A stretch of 64,000 nt of DNA from RYN-230 sp963814645 (GTDB lineage Bacteria > Actinomycetota > Actinomycetes > Streptosporangiales > Streptosporangiaceae), in contig CAWFDX010000004.1 in the NCBI GenBank assembly GCA_963814645.1, forward strand, positions 2,666,001 to 2,730,000, in the 5' to 3' direction. The notes under the pieces were generated by a model. That model saw only the letters and a program-made list of their open reading frames with translations, ran no database searches and was not told where the DNA came from. Within the stretch, counting starts at the first letter, position 1. Every line of letters begins with the position of its first letter. Both the position numbers and the translations under genes were made by a program. Positions 26,345-38,453 of the stretch are shown here, one piece after another.

Positions 26345-27597
26345 TCAGCGGCACAGGCGGGCATGCCAGGCCACCGCGGACGTATCGGTGAGCGACGCGA
26401 CCTGGTCCACCACCACGCGCAGCCGGGCCGCGTCGGTGCTGGCCGCCGCGAAGGCCGGCCGCAGCGCAGGGTCGACCGTGCCCGGCGCGCCGATGCGCAC
26501 CGCCGCGGCCAGCTCCATGATCAATTCCCGTTCCCGGGCCTGTGACTCGGCCGCCCCAGCCCGGCTCATCACGTAGTGCGCGGTGACCCCCTTGAGCAGC
26601 GCGCACTCCAGCCGCTGCCGCCTGGGCACCACCAGGTCCGCGGCATACCGGGTCACCGGCTGCCCGCCGGACGCCGCCAGGGTGGCGGCGTGCGCCGCCC
26701 CGCACAGCCGCCCGATCAGCTCGCTGGTCAGGTTCTTGAGCGCGGCCAGGCCGTACAGCCCGGCGTCGTACCCGGCTGGCCAGCAGGGCAGCGCCAGCAG
26801 ATCGGTGAACACCCCGGCCAGTTCGGCCTCGGCGACCGAACCCGGGTCGCAGTACTCGGCCGCGGTCAGCTTGACCACCGCGGCCTGCTCCACTGGATCG
26901 GCCAGCGCGGCCAGCGTGATCAGGCCGGCGTGCAGCCCGTCCTCCAGGTCGTGCACGGAGTAGGCGACATCGTCAGCCCAGTCCATGACCTGCGCTTCCA
27001 GGCACCGGCGCCGGCCGGTGGGCGCGCCGTCCCGAATCCACGCGAAGGCCTCCGCGTCGGCGGCGTAGGCGCCGTATTTGCCCAGCCCCGGGGCGGCCAG
27101 CCACGGGTACTTCAGCGTCGCGTCCAGGGTGGCCCGGGTCAGGTTCAGCCCGGCCCCGGGCACCTTGGGCTCCAGCCTGGTCAGCAGGCGCAGGCTCTGC
27201 GCGTTGCCCTCGAACCCGCCGCACGGGACGGCGACCTCGGCCAGCGCCGCCTCGCCGTTGTGCCCGAACGGCGGATGCCCCAGGTCATGGGCGAGGCAGG
27301 CGGCGTCAACCAGGTCCGGGTCGCAGCCCAGCGCCGCACCCAGTTCCCGGCCGATCTGCGCGCACTCCAGCGAGTGGGTCAGCCGGGTCCGCGGGAAGTC
27401 CCCCGCGTCCACCGCGACCACCTGGGTCTTGGCCGCCAGCCGGCGCAGCGCCGAGGTGTGCAGCACCCGGGCCCGGTCCCGCTCGAACGCGGTGCGGTGG
27501 AACCGCCCCAGGTCAACGCCCGGCGCCACGGCCCGCTTGGGCGGCTCAGCCACCCAGCGGGCCGTGGCGCGGTCGTCGTAACCCGGATGCTGCTCGG

Positions 27598-27601
<4 letters not shown>
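26345..27601 (-). CDS. dgt: dGTP triphosphohydrolase-like protein (HD domain)
   Basis: 418 residues. HD-domain metal ligands are visible: RLTHSLECAQIGREL (His) and AACLAHDLGHPPFGHNGEAAL (HD pair), with DWADDVAYSVHDLEDG (conserved Asp) and a C-terminal helical region. The enzyme removes triphosphate from dGTP and related dNTPs, controlling pools before replication. The GTG start overlaps the ppdK stop (GTGA), so the two are translationally coupled on the minus strand. The usual actinobacterial neighbour dnaG lies about 11 kb away, separated by the accessory block at 15.6-26.3 kb. Confidence 0.93.
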
Positions 27602-30285
<2,684 letters not shown>

Positions 30286-30431
30286 TGAAATGCTCTCCTA
30301 TGAGGTGCCGCCGGAGTGACGCCGCGGCCATGGACGTGCGGCGGCCTGGAAATTGTCGGCCTTTCGGCCCGGTGCTTTGACTCTACCGAGCACGAGTGGG
30401 CGCCGCATCCGATAGGAACTGCTCCCCATCC

Positions 30432-31819
30432 TTAACGCCAGTTGGTGGCCGGTGTGTTCGCTGCGCCCCCGGCCGTCCCGGTCAGCGGGAAGTCGGCCCG
30501 CAGCACGGTCCCGCCGTCCGGTGGGCTGTCCAGGTAGAGGCGGCCACCGAGCGCCTCGACCCGGTCCTTGACGCCGACCAGGCCGGTGCCGCCGGTCAGG
30601 TCGGCGCCGCCACGGCCGTCGTCGCGCACCGAGACGTGCAGCACGCCCGCGGCGGGCGCCGCGCGGACCACGACCCGCGAGGCGCCCGCGTGCTTGGCCA
30701 CGTTCGTCAGGGCCTCCGACACGACGTAATAGGCACCGACCTCGACCCGTTCCGGCAGCCGCCCGGTCACCTGGACATCCAGGTCAACCGGGACCGTAGC
30801 GCGGCGGGCGAGCGCCTTCAGCGCCGCGTCCAGGCCGCGCTCGGTGAGCACGGCGGGATGGATGCCGCGGGCGTACTCGCGCAGTCGTCGAGGGCGCTGG
30901 TCAGCCCGGCGCTCACCCGCTCCAGATCCGCGCCCAGGTCGGCCAGGTCAGCGGGCACGACGGCCTGCGTCATCCGCAACTGCAGGGCCAGCGTGACCAG
31001 GCGCTGCTGGGCGCCGTCATGCAGGTCACGCTCGATCCGCCGCCGGGCCTCATCCGCGCTGGCCACCACCCGGGCCCGCGAGTCGCGCAGCTGGGCCTGG
31101 GCCTCAGCGTTGCTGATCGCGGTCGCCGCGAGCGCGGTGAACTCGGCGATGCGCGGCCCGCTGCCGGCCGGGAACGGGCGGGCCGCGCGCGACCCGGCGA
31201 CCGCGACGCCCCACACCCGCCCTTCCACCACGATCGGGCTGGCCAGGCCGGTGCTGGCCCCGGCCTGCTGGAAAAATCCGCCGACCGAGCCTGGTGGCCC
31301 GGCGAAGCGCTCGGTCCGGACCGTCACACCCGGCTGTACTACCGGCCCGGGCACGCCCTGGGCGGTGACCGTCAGCCGGGCGCCGGCCGGGATCAGCACC
31401 TGTGGTTCGGCCCAGCCGCCCACCACGGTCGCGGTGCCGTCCTCTTCGGGGCGCAGCACGACCGTGATGCTGGCGCCGACCGCCCGGCCCAGCTCGCCCG
31501 CCACCGCCGCGGTGACCAGGAACACCCCGAGCGCGGCCGTGCCCCACCAGCCGGCCGGCTCGAACCTGCTGTCCGGCGGCACGAACAGGAAGGCGAAGAC
31601 GGCGGCGCTCAGCACCGAGGCGACCGCGGCCAGCCGGGTGCCCCACACGATGGCGATGGCCAGCACCACCAGCACGTACAGCACCAGCAAGTACAGCGGG
31701 GGGACGACCGGTTCCAGGAGCGCGACCAGGCCACTCACCGCAGCCACCAGCAGCACGCTGGCCAGCACCCCGAGCAGCCAGCGGCTGATACCCGGTCTCA
31801 TCAGGCGTGCCATCCCCAC
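30432..31819 (-). pseudogene. GAF-domain sensor histidine kinase, split by a one-base deletion
   Basis: The first part (31819 to about 30885) has several N-terminal membrane helices of the DUF4118/KdpD kind (SGLVALLEPVVPPLYLLVLYVLVVLAIAIVWG), a GAF-like domain, and the HisKA_3 box ADEARRRIERDLHDGAQQRLVTLALQLR. The frame is then lost after TSALDD. The other frame to 30432 continues LREYARGIHPAVLTERGLDAALKALARR and the HATPase (VVSEALTNVAKHAGAS, DDGRGGADLTGGTGLVGVKDRVEALGG). The family sequence DDLREYARGIHPA would be restored by one extra base next to plus-strand 30884/30885. It is therefore either a fresh mutation or a sequencing deletion. It is divergent from the dehydrogenase-like gene; no response regulator is adjacent. 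Confidence 0.88.
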
Positions 31820-31941
31820 GCTCTCTCAACGAAGCCCTACAGACGGTCGTTGCCCGTGACGAACTCCGCGGACCGGCGACACTGGGGGTTGACGACACTG
31901 GGGATGGGGAGGTGGCTGTCGTCGGCGGAACGGAGGACGCG

Positions 31942-32786
31942 GTGGGTGAGACGGTGATCGGGCTGCTGCATCCGGGCGAGATGGGCGCCGCGGTGGCCGG
32001 CTGCCTGGCCGCCCGCGGGTTCGAGGTGGGCTGGGTGCCCGACGGGCGCAGCCCGGCCACAGCCGGGCGGGCCGCGGCGGCCGGGCTGACCGCGGTGCTG
32101 GCGGTCTCGGAATTGGCCGCGCGGGCTGGCTTCATTTTGTCCATCTGCCCGCCGCACGCGGCGCTGGACGTGGCCCGCGCGGTGGCCGGTGCCCCGGGCG
32201 GCTTTCCTGGCATTTTCGTGGACGCGAACGCCATTTCGCCGGGCACGGCCGGTGCGGTTCGCGCGGTCGTGGAGCAGGCCGGGGCCAGCTACGTGGATGG
32301 CGGGATCATCGGGCTGCCGCCCGGCGGGCCGGCCGGGGCACCCGGCTGTACCTGTCCGGCCCGCGGGCCGCCGAGGTCCGCGACCTGTTCGACGGCACCG
32401 AACTGGATGCCCGCGTCATCGACACCGGCCCGGGCAGCGTGGCCGCCTCCGCGGTGAAGATGGCCTACGCCGGGTGGACGAAGGGCACCGCCGCGCTGAT
32501 CCTCGCGGTGCGCGCGCTGGCCCGGGCCGACGGGGTGGAAGACACCTTGCTCGACGAGTGGGCGCTGTCCCAGCCGGCGCTGGCCGACCGGTCAGCCGGG
32601 GCCGCCCAGTCGGCGGCGGCCAAGGGCTGGCGCTGGACCGGGGAGATGACGGAGATCGCCGCGAGCATGGCCGCGGCCGGGCTGCCGGACGGCTTCCACC
32701 AGGCCGCGGCGGACATCTTCCGGCGGACCGGTCCCGGCACGGCGGACAGCACCGAGCAGGTGCTGCGGCTGATCCTGGACGGCTAG
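31942..32786 (+). pseudogene. 6-phosphogluconate dehydrogenase-like NAD-binding protein, frameshifted
   Basis: GTG 31942 follows GGAGG by 5 bases. The N-terminal Rossmann domain (VIGLLHPGEMGAAVAGCLAARGFEVGWV, FVDANAISPGTA, YVDGGIIGLPPGG) belongs to the 6PGDH/3-hydroxyisobutyrate dehydrogenase superfamily. At about 32,337 the frame changes: the continuation TRLYLSGPRAAEVRDLFDG...VKMAYAGWTKGTAALILAV and the DUF1932-like C-terminal helical domain lie in another frame to 32786. One added base in the G run at 32335-32338 restores a full protein of about 280 residues. The substrate is unknown. The gene is convergent with, and 8 bases from, the SCO1-like gene. Confidence 0.88.
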
Positions 32787-32794
32787 GACAGGCC

Positions 32795-33994
32795 TTAGCC
32801 GGCCAGCCGGGCCAGGGCGGCCGCGGGCAGCCAGCCGTCGTGGTGGTACCGGACCTGCCCGCTGGCTGAGATCAGCTCGATCCAGGGCAGGTCCTGCACC
32901 CCGTAGCCATCGGCGAGCCGCCCGCTGGTATCGGCGACGACGGGATACCCCAGCGCGCTCCCGCCGCTGCTGGCCAGCACCCGGGCCAGGTCGGCCGGGC
33001 TGGTCTCGGTGGGGGTCTCATCGACGGCGACCACGGTGGGCCAGCCATGACGCAGCGCCTGGCGCTGATAGGCCGCGAGCGCCCGCAGCTCCGCGGGCAT
33101 GTCTGAAATCTCCTGGTCCCAGCTGGCCAGGAACACGACCAGATGCGGGTGGCCGGGGCCGAGCGTGACATGGCCGGTGCCACGGGCGCCGCCGATGACG
33201 GGCAGGCTGACGGTGCTGGCCGGCTTGATGCTCCGGGCCAGCGTCATCGGGACCCCGCCGCGGCGCCCCGGGTGGCCGGGCAGCAGCCGGGACAGCCCAC
33301 TGGCCATCAGCTCGGCCTGCTGGGCCACGCTGGCGTAGGCCATCTGGGTCAGGTACAGCGTGCGTTCCCGGCCCTGGGCGTCGATCAGGTAGACCGCGGG
33401 CTCGTGATCGATGTTGCCGTGCGAGGCGGCCACGTACACGTGGTAGGCGCGCCACACCGCGGCCAGCTGGGCCGGGCTGCCGGTCAGGAAATCCCAGGAC
33501 CGGGTCATCTGATGCGCGACCGTGTAGGCCCGCACGTCGGCCACCTTGGTGGCGTCGGGGTTGGCGTCGATGCCCAGCAACTGGATGTGCCGGGCCGCGG
33601 CCGGCCCGAGCATGCTGACCGCCTCGGTCATGCTCACCGTGGTCAGTGGGCAGACCGTGGTGCACCGGGAATCCACGAAGGCCAGCACCACCGTCTTGCC
33701 GCGGAACTGCCGCAGCGAGACCGGCGTGCCGGACTGGTCGGTCAGCGTGAACCCGGGTGCCACCAGGCCGGGCAGGCTGGTACCCGGGTCAACGTCCGGG
33801 TTCTTGTCGGCCGCGCTGGCCAGGGCCTGGCTGGCGTTCTGCGCGCCGGGCTGGCCGTGCGACCCGCTGGCCAGCACGGCCACCAGGACCGCGGCGCACA
33901 GCACGATCAGGCCGGCCGCGACAGCCAGCACCAGTCGGCTGTGCGATGGCCGTGGCCCGGCCTTGGTCTCCGCCTTGTCGTCCGTCACTGCCAC
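32795..33994 (-). CDS. SCO1/SenC-like protein fused to a second thioredoxin-fold domain
   Basis: 399 residues with an N-terminal membrane anchor (LVLAVAAGLIVLCAAVLVAVLASG, about 22-45), so the rest is extracytoplasmic. Domain 1 (about 80-245) is SCO1-like: FTLTDQSGTPVSLRQFRGKTVVLAF, the copper-binding CTTVC (CxxxC), and His in GNIDHEPAVYLID. This trio delivers copper to the CuA site of cytochrome oxidase in known SCO proteins. Domain 2 (about 265-399) has a thioredoxin-like pattern (HLVVFLASWDQEISDMPAELRAL, LPWIELISASGQVRYHHDGW) but WDQE replaces CxxC, so it cannot do disulfide chemistry. No oxidase genes are nearby. Confidence 0.85.
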   Translation of the reverse strand: MAVTDDKAETKAGPRPSHSRLVLAVAAGLIVLCAAVLVAVLASGSHGQPGAQNASQALASAADKNPDVDPGTSLPGLVAPGFTLTDQSGTPVSLRQFRGKTVVLAFVDSRCTTVCPLTTVSMTEAVSMLGPAAARHIQLLGIDANPDATKVADVRAYTVAHQMTRSWDFLTGSPAQLAAVWRAYHVYVAASHGNIDHEPAVYLIDAQGRERTLYLTQMAYASVAQQAELMASGLSRLLPGHPGRRGGVPMTLARSIKPASTVSLPVIGGARGTGHVTLGPGHPHLVVFLASWDQEISDMPAELRALAAYQRQALRHGWPTVVAVDETPTETSPADLARVLASSGGSALGYPVVADTSGRLADGYGVQDLPWIELISASGQVRYHHDGWLPAAALARLAG

Positions 33995-34052
33995 CCGGCC
34001 AGGCTACTACCGCATGTCGTAAAGACGGGTCCGGCCGGCGGCCAACGGACGG

Positions 34053-35438
34053 TCAGCAGCCGGTCAGCCGCTCGGCCAGGTAGTTTTCCAGGCTATCGAT
34101 GCCGACCCGGTCCTGCTGCATCGAGTCGCGCGCCCGGACCGTCACCGCCTGGTCGGTCAGCGTGTCGAAGTCCACCGTCACGCAGAACGGGGTGCCGATC
34201 TCGTCCTGCCGCCGGTAGCGGCGGCCGATCGCGCTGGCGTCGTCGAAGTCGGTGCTCCACCGCTTGCGCAGCCGCGCGGCCAGGTCGCGGGCCTTGGGTG
34301 ACAGGTCCGCGTTCCGGGACAGCGGCAGCACCGCGACCTTGACCGGCGCGAGCCGGTGGTCGATCCGCAGCACGGTGCGCTTCTCCAGCTTGCCCTTGGC
34401 GTCCGGCGCCTCGTCTTCGGCGTACGCGTCGAGCAGGAACATGAGCATGGACCGGTCCACCCCGGCGGCCGGCTCGATGACATAGGGCACGAACCGCTCG
34501 CCGGAGTCCTGGTCCAGGTAGGACATGTCCTGCCCGGACGCCTTGGCGTGCGTGCTCAGGTCGTAGTCGGTCCGGTTGGCGATCCCCTCCAGCTCACCCC
34601 ACTCGCTGCCGGCGAATTCGTACCGGTACTCGATGTCCACGGTCGCCTTGGAGTAGTGCGACCGCTTGTCTGCCGGGTGGGTGTAGAGCCTCAGGTTCTC
34701 CTTGCGCACCCCGAGGTCGGTGTACCAGCCCATCCGGGTGGCGATCCAGTACTCGTGCCACTCCTCGTCGGTGCCCGGCTTGACGAAGAACTCCATCTCC
34801 ATCTGCTCGAACTCGCGGGTGCGGAAGATGAAGTTGCCTGGGGTGATCTCGTTGCGGAACGACTTGCCGATCTGCCCGATGCCGAACGGGATCTTCTTCC
34901 GCGAGGTCTGCAGAACGTTGCGGAAGTTGATGAAGATGCCCTGCGCGGTCTCCGGCCGCAGGTAGGCCAGGCCTTCTTCGCCCTCGGTGGCGCCCAGGTA
35001 GGTGCGCAGCAGCCCGTTGAACATGCGCGGCTCGGTGAACGCGCCGCGGGTCCCGCAGTACGGGCAGGCGATGTCGTGCAGGCCCTGCTCCGGCGGGTGG
35101 CCGTGCTTCTCCTGGTACGCCTCGAGCAGGTGGTCGGCGCGGAACCGGTGGTGGCAGTTCTGGCACTCGGTCAGCGGGTCCACGAACTCGGTGACGTGGC
35201 CGCTGGCCTCCCACACCTCGCGGGCCAGGATGACCGACGAGTCCAGGCCGACGATGTCGTCGCGCTCCTGGATCATCGACTTCCACCACTGCCGCTTGAT
35301 GTTGCTCTTCATCTCCACGCCCAGCGGGCCGTAGTCCCAGGCGGCGCGCAGCCCCCCGTAGATCTCACTGGACGGGTAGACGAAGCCACGGCGCTTGGCC
35401 AGGCTGACGATCGTCTCTATCCGGTCATTGCGGGCCAT
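34053..35438 (-). CDS. glyS: Glycyl-tRNA synthetase (class II, dimeric type)
   Basis: 461 residues, the length of the bacterial alpha2 enzyme. N-terminal KRRGFVYPSSEIYGGLRAAWDYGPLGVEMK is characteristic. A zinc site is formed by CQNCHHRF and CPYCGTRG. Class II motif 2 is RNEITPGNFIFRTREFEQMEMEFF, with RPETAQGIFINFRN upstream, and motif 3 lies in AAGVDRSMLMFLLDAY. The C-terminal anticodon-binding domain begins LAPVKVAVLPLSRNADLSPKA. It charges tRNA-Gly. It is transcribed alone; no T-box or glycine riboswitch is visible upstream. Confidence 0.97.
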   Translation of the reverse strand: MARNDRIETIVSLAKRRGFVYPSSEIYGGLRAAWDYGPLGVEMKSNIKRQWWKSMIQERDDIVGLDSSVILAREVWEASGHVTEFVDPLTECQNCHHRFRADHLLEAYQEKHGHPPEQGLHDIACPYCGTRGAFTEPRMFNGLLRTYLGATEGEEGLAYLRPETAQGIFINFRNVLQTSRKKIPFGIGQIGKSFRNEITPGNFIFRTREFEQMEMEFFVKPGTDEEWHEYWIATRMGWYTDLGVRKENLRLYTHPADKRSHYSKATVDIEYRYEFAGSEWGELEGIANRTDYDLSTHAKASGQDMSYLDQDSGERFVPYVIEPAAGVDRSMLMFLLDAYAEDEAPDAKGKLEKRTVLRIDHRLAPVKVAVLPLSRNADLSPKARDLAARLRKRWSTDFDDASAIGRRYRRQDEIGTPFCVTVDFDTLTDQAVTVRARDSMQQDRVGIDSLENYLAERLTGC

Positions 35439-35503
35439 CGGTACTCCATCCGGCTGGCGGTCGGCGGGTTGCCATGCGCCTCAGCGTGGCGGGCAGGACC
35501 CAG

Positions 35504-35524
35504 CCGCCCGGGTTCACCGGGCGG
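35504..35524 (-). terminator. Stem-loop between the DUF1906 gene and glyS
   Basis: A perfect 8-bp stem CCGCCCGG/CCGGGCGG with a GTTCA-type 5-base loop, 32 bases past the stop of the DUF1906 gene. There is no U-tract, so its activity as a terminator is inferred. Confidence 0.5.
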
Positions 35525-35555
35525 GGACCTGCAGCAGGCGCGTCATCCAAGCCTA

Positions 35556-37190
35556 TTACCGGTACACCAGTCCGTAGACCCGGTCTGAGTCGATGTCCAC
35601 CGTGCGCCGGTGCACGGTGCGCAGGTGCGGGCCGAGATACTGCTTGATCCGGTGCGCCCCGGGCCACCAGTCGGCCGGCAGGTACGGTCCGCCGTTCAGG
35701 TTGCGGCCACGGTCCCAGAGCGCGAACCACAGAGAATCCGGCTTGACCAGCGGGTGCCCGTATACCGAACTGGCCCGGCCCACGTCCTCGGCCCCCGACG
35801 AGGCGCCGGCGTACAGCCCGGACGCGTAGCCGGCCGCGTGCAACGTCCTGGTCCAGGCGTTGAGGAAGGCGAGCGCGCTGTTCCGGCAGCGCGCATTCTG
35901 GCCGTCGTAGGCCTCCAGGTCGTAGTAGACGGGGGTGCCGCGGCCCATGCCAAGCTGCTGGGCCCGGCTGATCGCGGCCACGGCCGCGGCCTGTCCCTGG
36001 GCCGCCGCGTGGGCCGCTGCGATCCGGACCGAGAATCCGGTGCAGGACGCCTGCGGCCCGACATAGACCGGCATCAGCGCCCAGCCCATCCGGGTGACCG
36101 CATGGACCCAGGACGCGGACAGGTTCGGCTGGGCGCAGGCCGACTCCGGGCCGCCGAGGTACACCGCGGCCGCGGTGAATTCCGGGTACCAGGCCCGCAT
36201 CACCCGCAGCGACGGGGCGGCGCAGCTGTCGAACCCGTGCCGCACGCCCCGGAGCAGGCCCGGCTGGTGCCCGGCGTGCCGGTGCTTGCGCGCGCGCCCG
36301 GGCCGGCGGGCCGGGCCGGGCCGGCGGGCCGGGCCGGGCCTGCGACGGTGCGCATGCCTGGCCCGGTGCCCATGCCTGGCCTGCTTCCCATGCGTGGCCC
36401 GGTGACCGTGCTCGGCGTGGTGCCCGCGCTTAGCCCGGTGGCCGTGCTTAGCCCGGTGCCCGTGTTTGGCCTTACGCCCGTGCCTGGCCTTATGGCCGTG
36501 TTTGGCCTTGTGCCCGTGCCTGGCCCGGTGCCGGTGCGGCCGGGCCGGGTGGTGACTGGCGTCCAGCACCGCGGTGGCGCCGGTCATGACCTGGGCCGGC
36601 TTCCGCTGAGCGGCTGGCCGGGCGGCCTGGTGCGTGGCTGGGTGAGCGGCTGGGTGACGGACTGAGTGCGCTGGGCCGGCCCGCTGCACGCTGCGGATGA
36701 TCGACAGCACCTGGCGCGGGTTCTCCGCGTACGTGCCGGTGATGGTCAGGCTGGAGCCGGGCAGGGCGGCCGCAACCTCCGCACTGGCGCTGTCGCCCAG
36801 CACCGGGCCAGCGTCCCGCGGCAGGCTTCCGATCCTGGGCCCGGCGAACGCCGGGGCCGGGGCGGCTCCGGCCGGGGCAGCCTGCACGCTGATCGTCGTG
36901 GTCCGGCCGACCAGGTGCGCCGGGCACTGCTGATCGGCGCCCGGGCGGCCGAGGTAGACCGCGTGCCGGTCGTAGCGCACGCACCGGGTGGGATCGCGGT
37001 CCAGCCGGTAGACCGGCCAGTTGGCCGGCACTCGGAACGTGTACCCGCCGAACCGCACCTGCTGCAGCCCGGCCGCGGTGAGCCGCGCCGGGATGGCCCC
37101 CGTCCCGGCCCGCGAACGCGCAATTCCAGCGAATGTCATAAAAGTGACGGCCACGACCACGGCAATAGTGACAGCCCGGCGCATTTGCAT
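35556..37190 (-). CDS. Exported DUF1906 (Rv2525c-like glycoside-hydrolase-fold) protein with His-rich linker
   Basis: 544 residues; ATG 37190 and ATG 37184 are both possible, and a GGGGGG tract just upstream fits 37184 better. An N-terminal signal or anchor (AVTIAVVVAVTFMTFAGIA) precedes a first exported domain (about 45-170). Residues about 176-310 are a low-complexity linker whose core (225-284) is ten hexapeptides of HGH(K/R)A(K/R) type. The C-terminal domain (HGFDSCAAPSLRVMRAWYPEFTAAAVYLGG, GTPVYYDLEAYD, FLNAWTRTLHAAGYASGLYAGASSG, RIKQYLGPH, VDIDSDRV) matches DUF1906, a TIM-barrel family related to lysozyme-like hydrolases; Rv2525c of M. tuberculosis is a Tat-exported member. A cell-wall role is inferred from this. 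Confidence 0.85.
   Translation of the reverse strand: MQMRRAVTIAVVVAVTFMTFAGIARSRAGTGAIPARLTAAGLQQVRFGGYTFRVPANWPVYRLDRDPTRCVRYDRHAVYLGRPGADQQCPAHLVGRTTTISVQAAPAGAAPAPAFAGPRIGSLPRDAGPVLGDSASAEVAAALPGSSLTITGTYAENPRQVLSIIRSVQRAGPAHSVRHPAAHPATHQAARPAAQRKPAQVMTGATAVLDASHHPARPHRHRARHGHKAKHGHKARHGRKAKHGHRAKHGHRAKRGHHAEHGHRATHGKQARHGHRARHAHRRRPGPARRPGPARRPGRARKHRHAGHQPGLLRGVRHGFDSCAAPSLRVMRAWYPEFTAAAVYLGGPESACAQPNLSASWVHAVTRMGWALMPVYVGPQASCTGFSVRIAAAHAAAQGQAAAVAAISRAQQLGMGRGTPVYYDLEAYDGQNARCRNSALAFLNAWTRTLHAAGYASGLYAGASSGAEDVGRASSVYGHPLVKPDSLWFALWDRGRNLNGGPYLPADWWPGAHRIKQYLGPHLRTVHRRTVDIDSDRVYGLVYR
36339..36518 (-). repeat. Ten 18-bp in-frame repeats encoding a His/Lys/Arg hexapeptide
   Basis: Exactly 180 bases code ten degenerate copies of H-G-H-(K/R)-A-(K/R): HGHKAK, HGHKAR, HGRKAK, HGHRAK, HGHRAK, RGHHAE, HGHRAT, HGKQAR, HGHRAR, HAHRRR. 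On the plus strand this appears as repeated GCCCGGTG/GTGCCCGTG blocks. It is within the DUF1906 gene, between two folded domains. Confidence 0.93.
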
Positions 37191-37375
37191 CCCCCCGAAT
37201 GCGATGACGCCCCGCAGCTCGCAAGCTGACGAGAGGCCTCGGGCAATGCCGTTCCCTGTGCATTAAGCGGACATGCACAGCAACGCGCGGCGCGTCGGTG
37301 AAAAGGGCGTAACTTTGCCATCACACGATGAGATCATGGCCGGATTCCCAGCCCGGGCCGGCCATGGGATAGTTT

Positions 37376-37654
37376 GTGACCGTGCGTGAGTCCGTCGAGC
37401 GAGCCAGCCTCAAGCCCGCCGCCTACCTGCATCACCTGCCCCGGTGGCTGCCCGCGGCGCTGCTCGCCGTGTTGTTTGTCGGCGGCCTGGCGGTCCACGG
37501 CTGGGTCGGGGCGGCGCTGCTCTTGGCCGTCACCGCGTTCCTGACCTGGCTGGCCGCGTTGTCCTGGCCCGCACTGGGCGCGCAGGGCCGCGCGGTACGG
37601 GTGCTCGCCGTGGCTGCCCTGATCGGCCTGGCCCTCTGGCAGGGCTTGCGCTGA
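37376..37654 (+). CDS. Small membrane protein (DUF6703-like) beside uppS
   Basis: 92 residues with three hydrophobic segments (WLPAALLAVLFVGGLAVHGW, AALLLAVTAFLTWLAALSWP, VRVLAVAALIGLALWQGL) and the N-terminal motif SVERASLKPAAYLHHLPRW. Similar small proteins lie next to isoprenyl transferase genes in other actinobacteria and have no known function. The start is GTG 37376 and there is no clear ribosome site. It is convergent with uppS, with stops 4 bases apart. Confidence 0.75.
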   Translation: MTVRESVERASLKPAAYLHHLPRWLPAALLAVLFVGGLAVHGWVGAALLLAVTAFLTWLAALSWPALGAQGRAVRVLAVAALIGLALWQGLR

Positions 37655-37658
37655 GCGG

Positions 37659-38453
37659 CTAGCCCGCTAGCCCGGGCACCAGATTCGGCTGCGCGCCGCC
37701 GTACCGGCGGTCCCGGCTGGCGTATATCTCGCAGGCCTGCCACAGGTGCCGCCGGTCGAAGTCGGGAAACAGTGTGTCCAGGAACACCAGCTCGGCGTAG
37801 GCCGACTGCCAGAGCAGGAAATTCGAGATCCGCTGCTCGCCGGATGACCGGACGAAAAGGTCCACGTCAGGAATTCCCGGCTCATCCAGATAGCGGGCCA
37901 AGACCTTTTCGTCGATCTTGTCCGGGCGCAGCCGGCCAGCTGCCACTTCCCTCGCCATCGCCGCCGCCGCATCGGCGATTTCGGCCCGGCCGCCGTAATT
38001 GACACAGAATTGCAGGGTGAGGACCGAGTTGTGCTCGGTCATCTGCTCGGCGTCCTCCAGCTCCTTGATGACGCTGCGCCATAGACGGGGCCGGCGGCCG
38101 GCCCAGCGCACCCGGACCCCAACCTCGTTGAGCTGGTCACGGCGCCGCCTGATGACGTCCCGGTTGAAGCCCATCAGGAAGCGGACCTCGTCCGGGGAGC
38201 GCCGCCAGTTCTCGGTGGAGAAGGCATAGGCCGACAGGTAGGGAATGCCGAGCTCGATCGCGCCCATGATCACGTCGAACAGCGCGGCCTCGCCCATCTT
38301 GTGCCCCTCGGTCCGGGGCAGCCCGCGCTGCTTGGCCCACCGCCCGTTGCCGTCCATGACCAGCGCGACGTGCCGCGGCACCAGGTCGGCCGGGATGGCC
38401 GGCGGGCGCAGGCCGTCCGGGTGCGGGTAGGGAGGACGGACCGGCTTGCTCAC
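37659..38453 (-). CDS. uppS: Isoprenyl transferase / undecaprenyl diphosphate synthase
   Basis: 264 residues from GTG 38453, which overlaps the recO stop as GTGA; upstream codons in frame belong to recO sequence. The Z-prenyltransferase signatures are HVALVMDGNGRWAKQRGLPRTEGHKMG (catalytic Asp and diphosphate loop), YAFSTENWRRSPDEV, VNYGGRAEI and DLFVRSSGEQRISNFLLWQSAYAEL. It makes long-chain polyprenyl diphosphate for the lipid carrier of peptidoglycan, the substrate carrier also used by the LCP protein at 7359-8891. The chain length (C50 or C55) cannot be read from the sequence. Confidence 0.95.
   Translation of the reverse strand: MSKPVRPPYPHPDGLRPPAIPADLVPRHVALVMDGNGRWAKQRGLPRTEGHKMGEAALFDVIMGAIELGIPYLSAYAFSTENWRRSPDEVRFLMGFNRDVIRRRRDQLNEVGVRVRWAGRRPRLWRSVIKELEDAEQMTEHNSVLTLQFCVNYGGRAEIADAAAAMAREVAAGRLRPDKIDEKVLARYLDEPGIPDVDLFVRSSGEQRISNFLLWQSAYAELVFLDTLFPDFDRRHLWQACEIYASRDRRYGGAQPNLVPGLAG

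Noticed and set aside
35439..35555. T-box or glycine riboswitch for glyS
   Set aside because: No T-box sequence or paired glycine aptamer pattern. The only structure is a short hairpin better placed as the terminator of the upstream gene.
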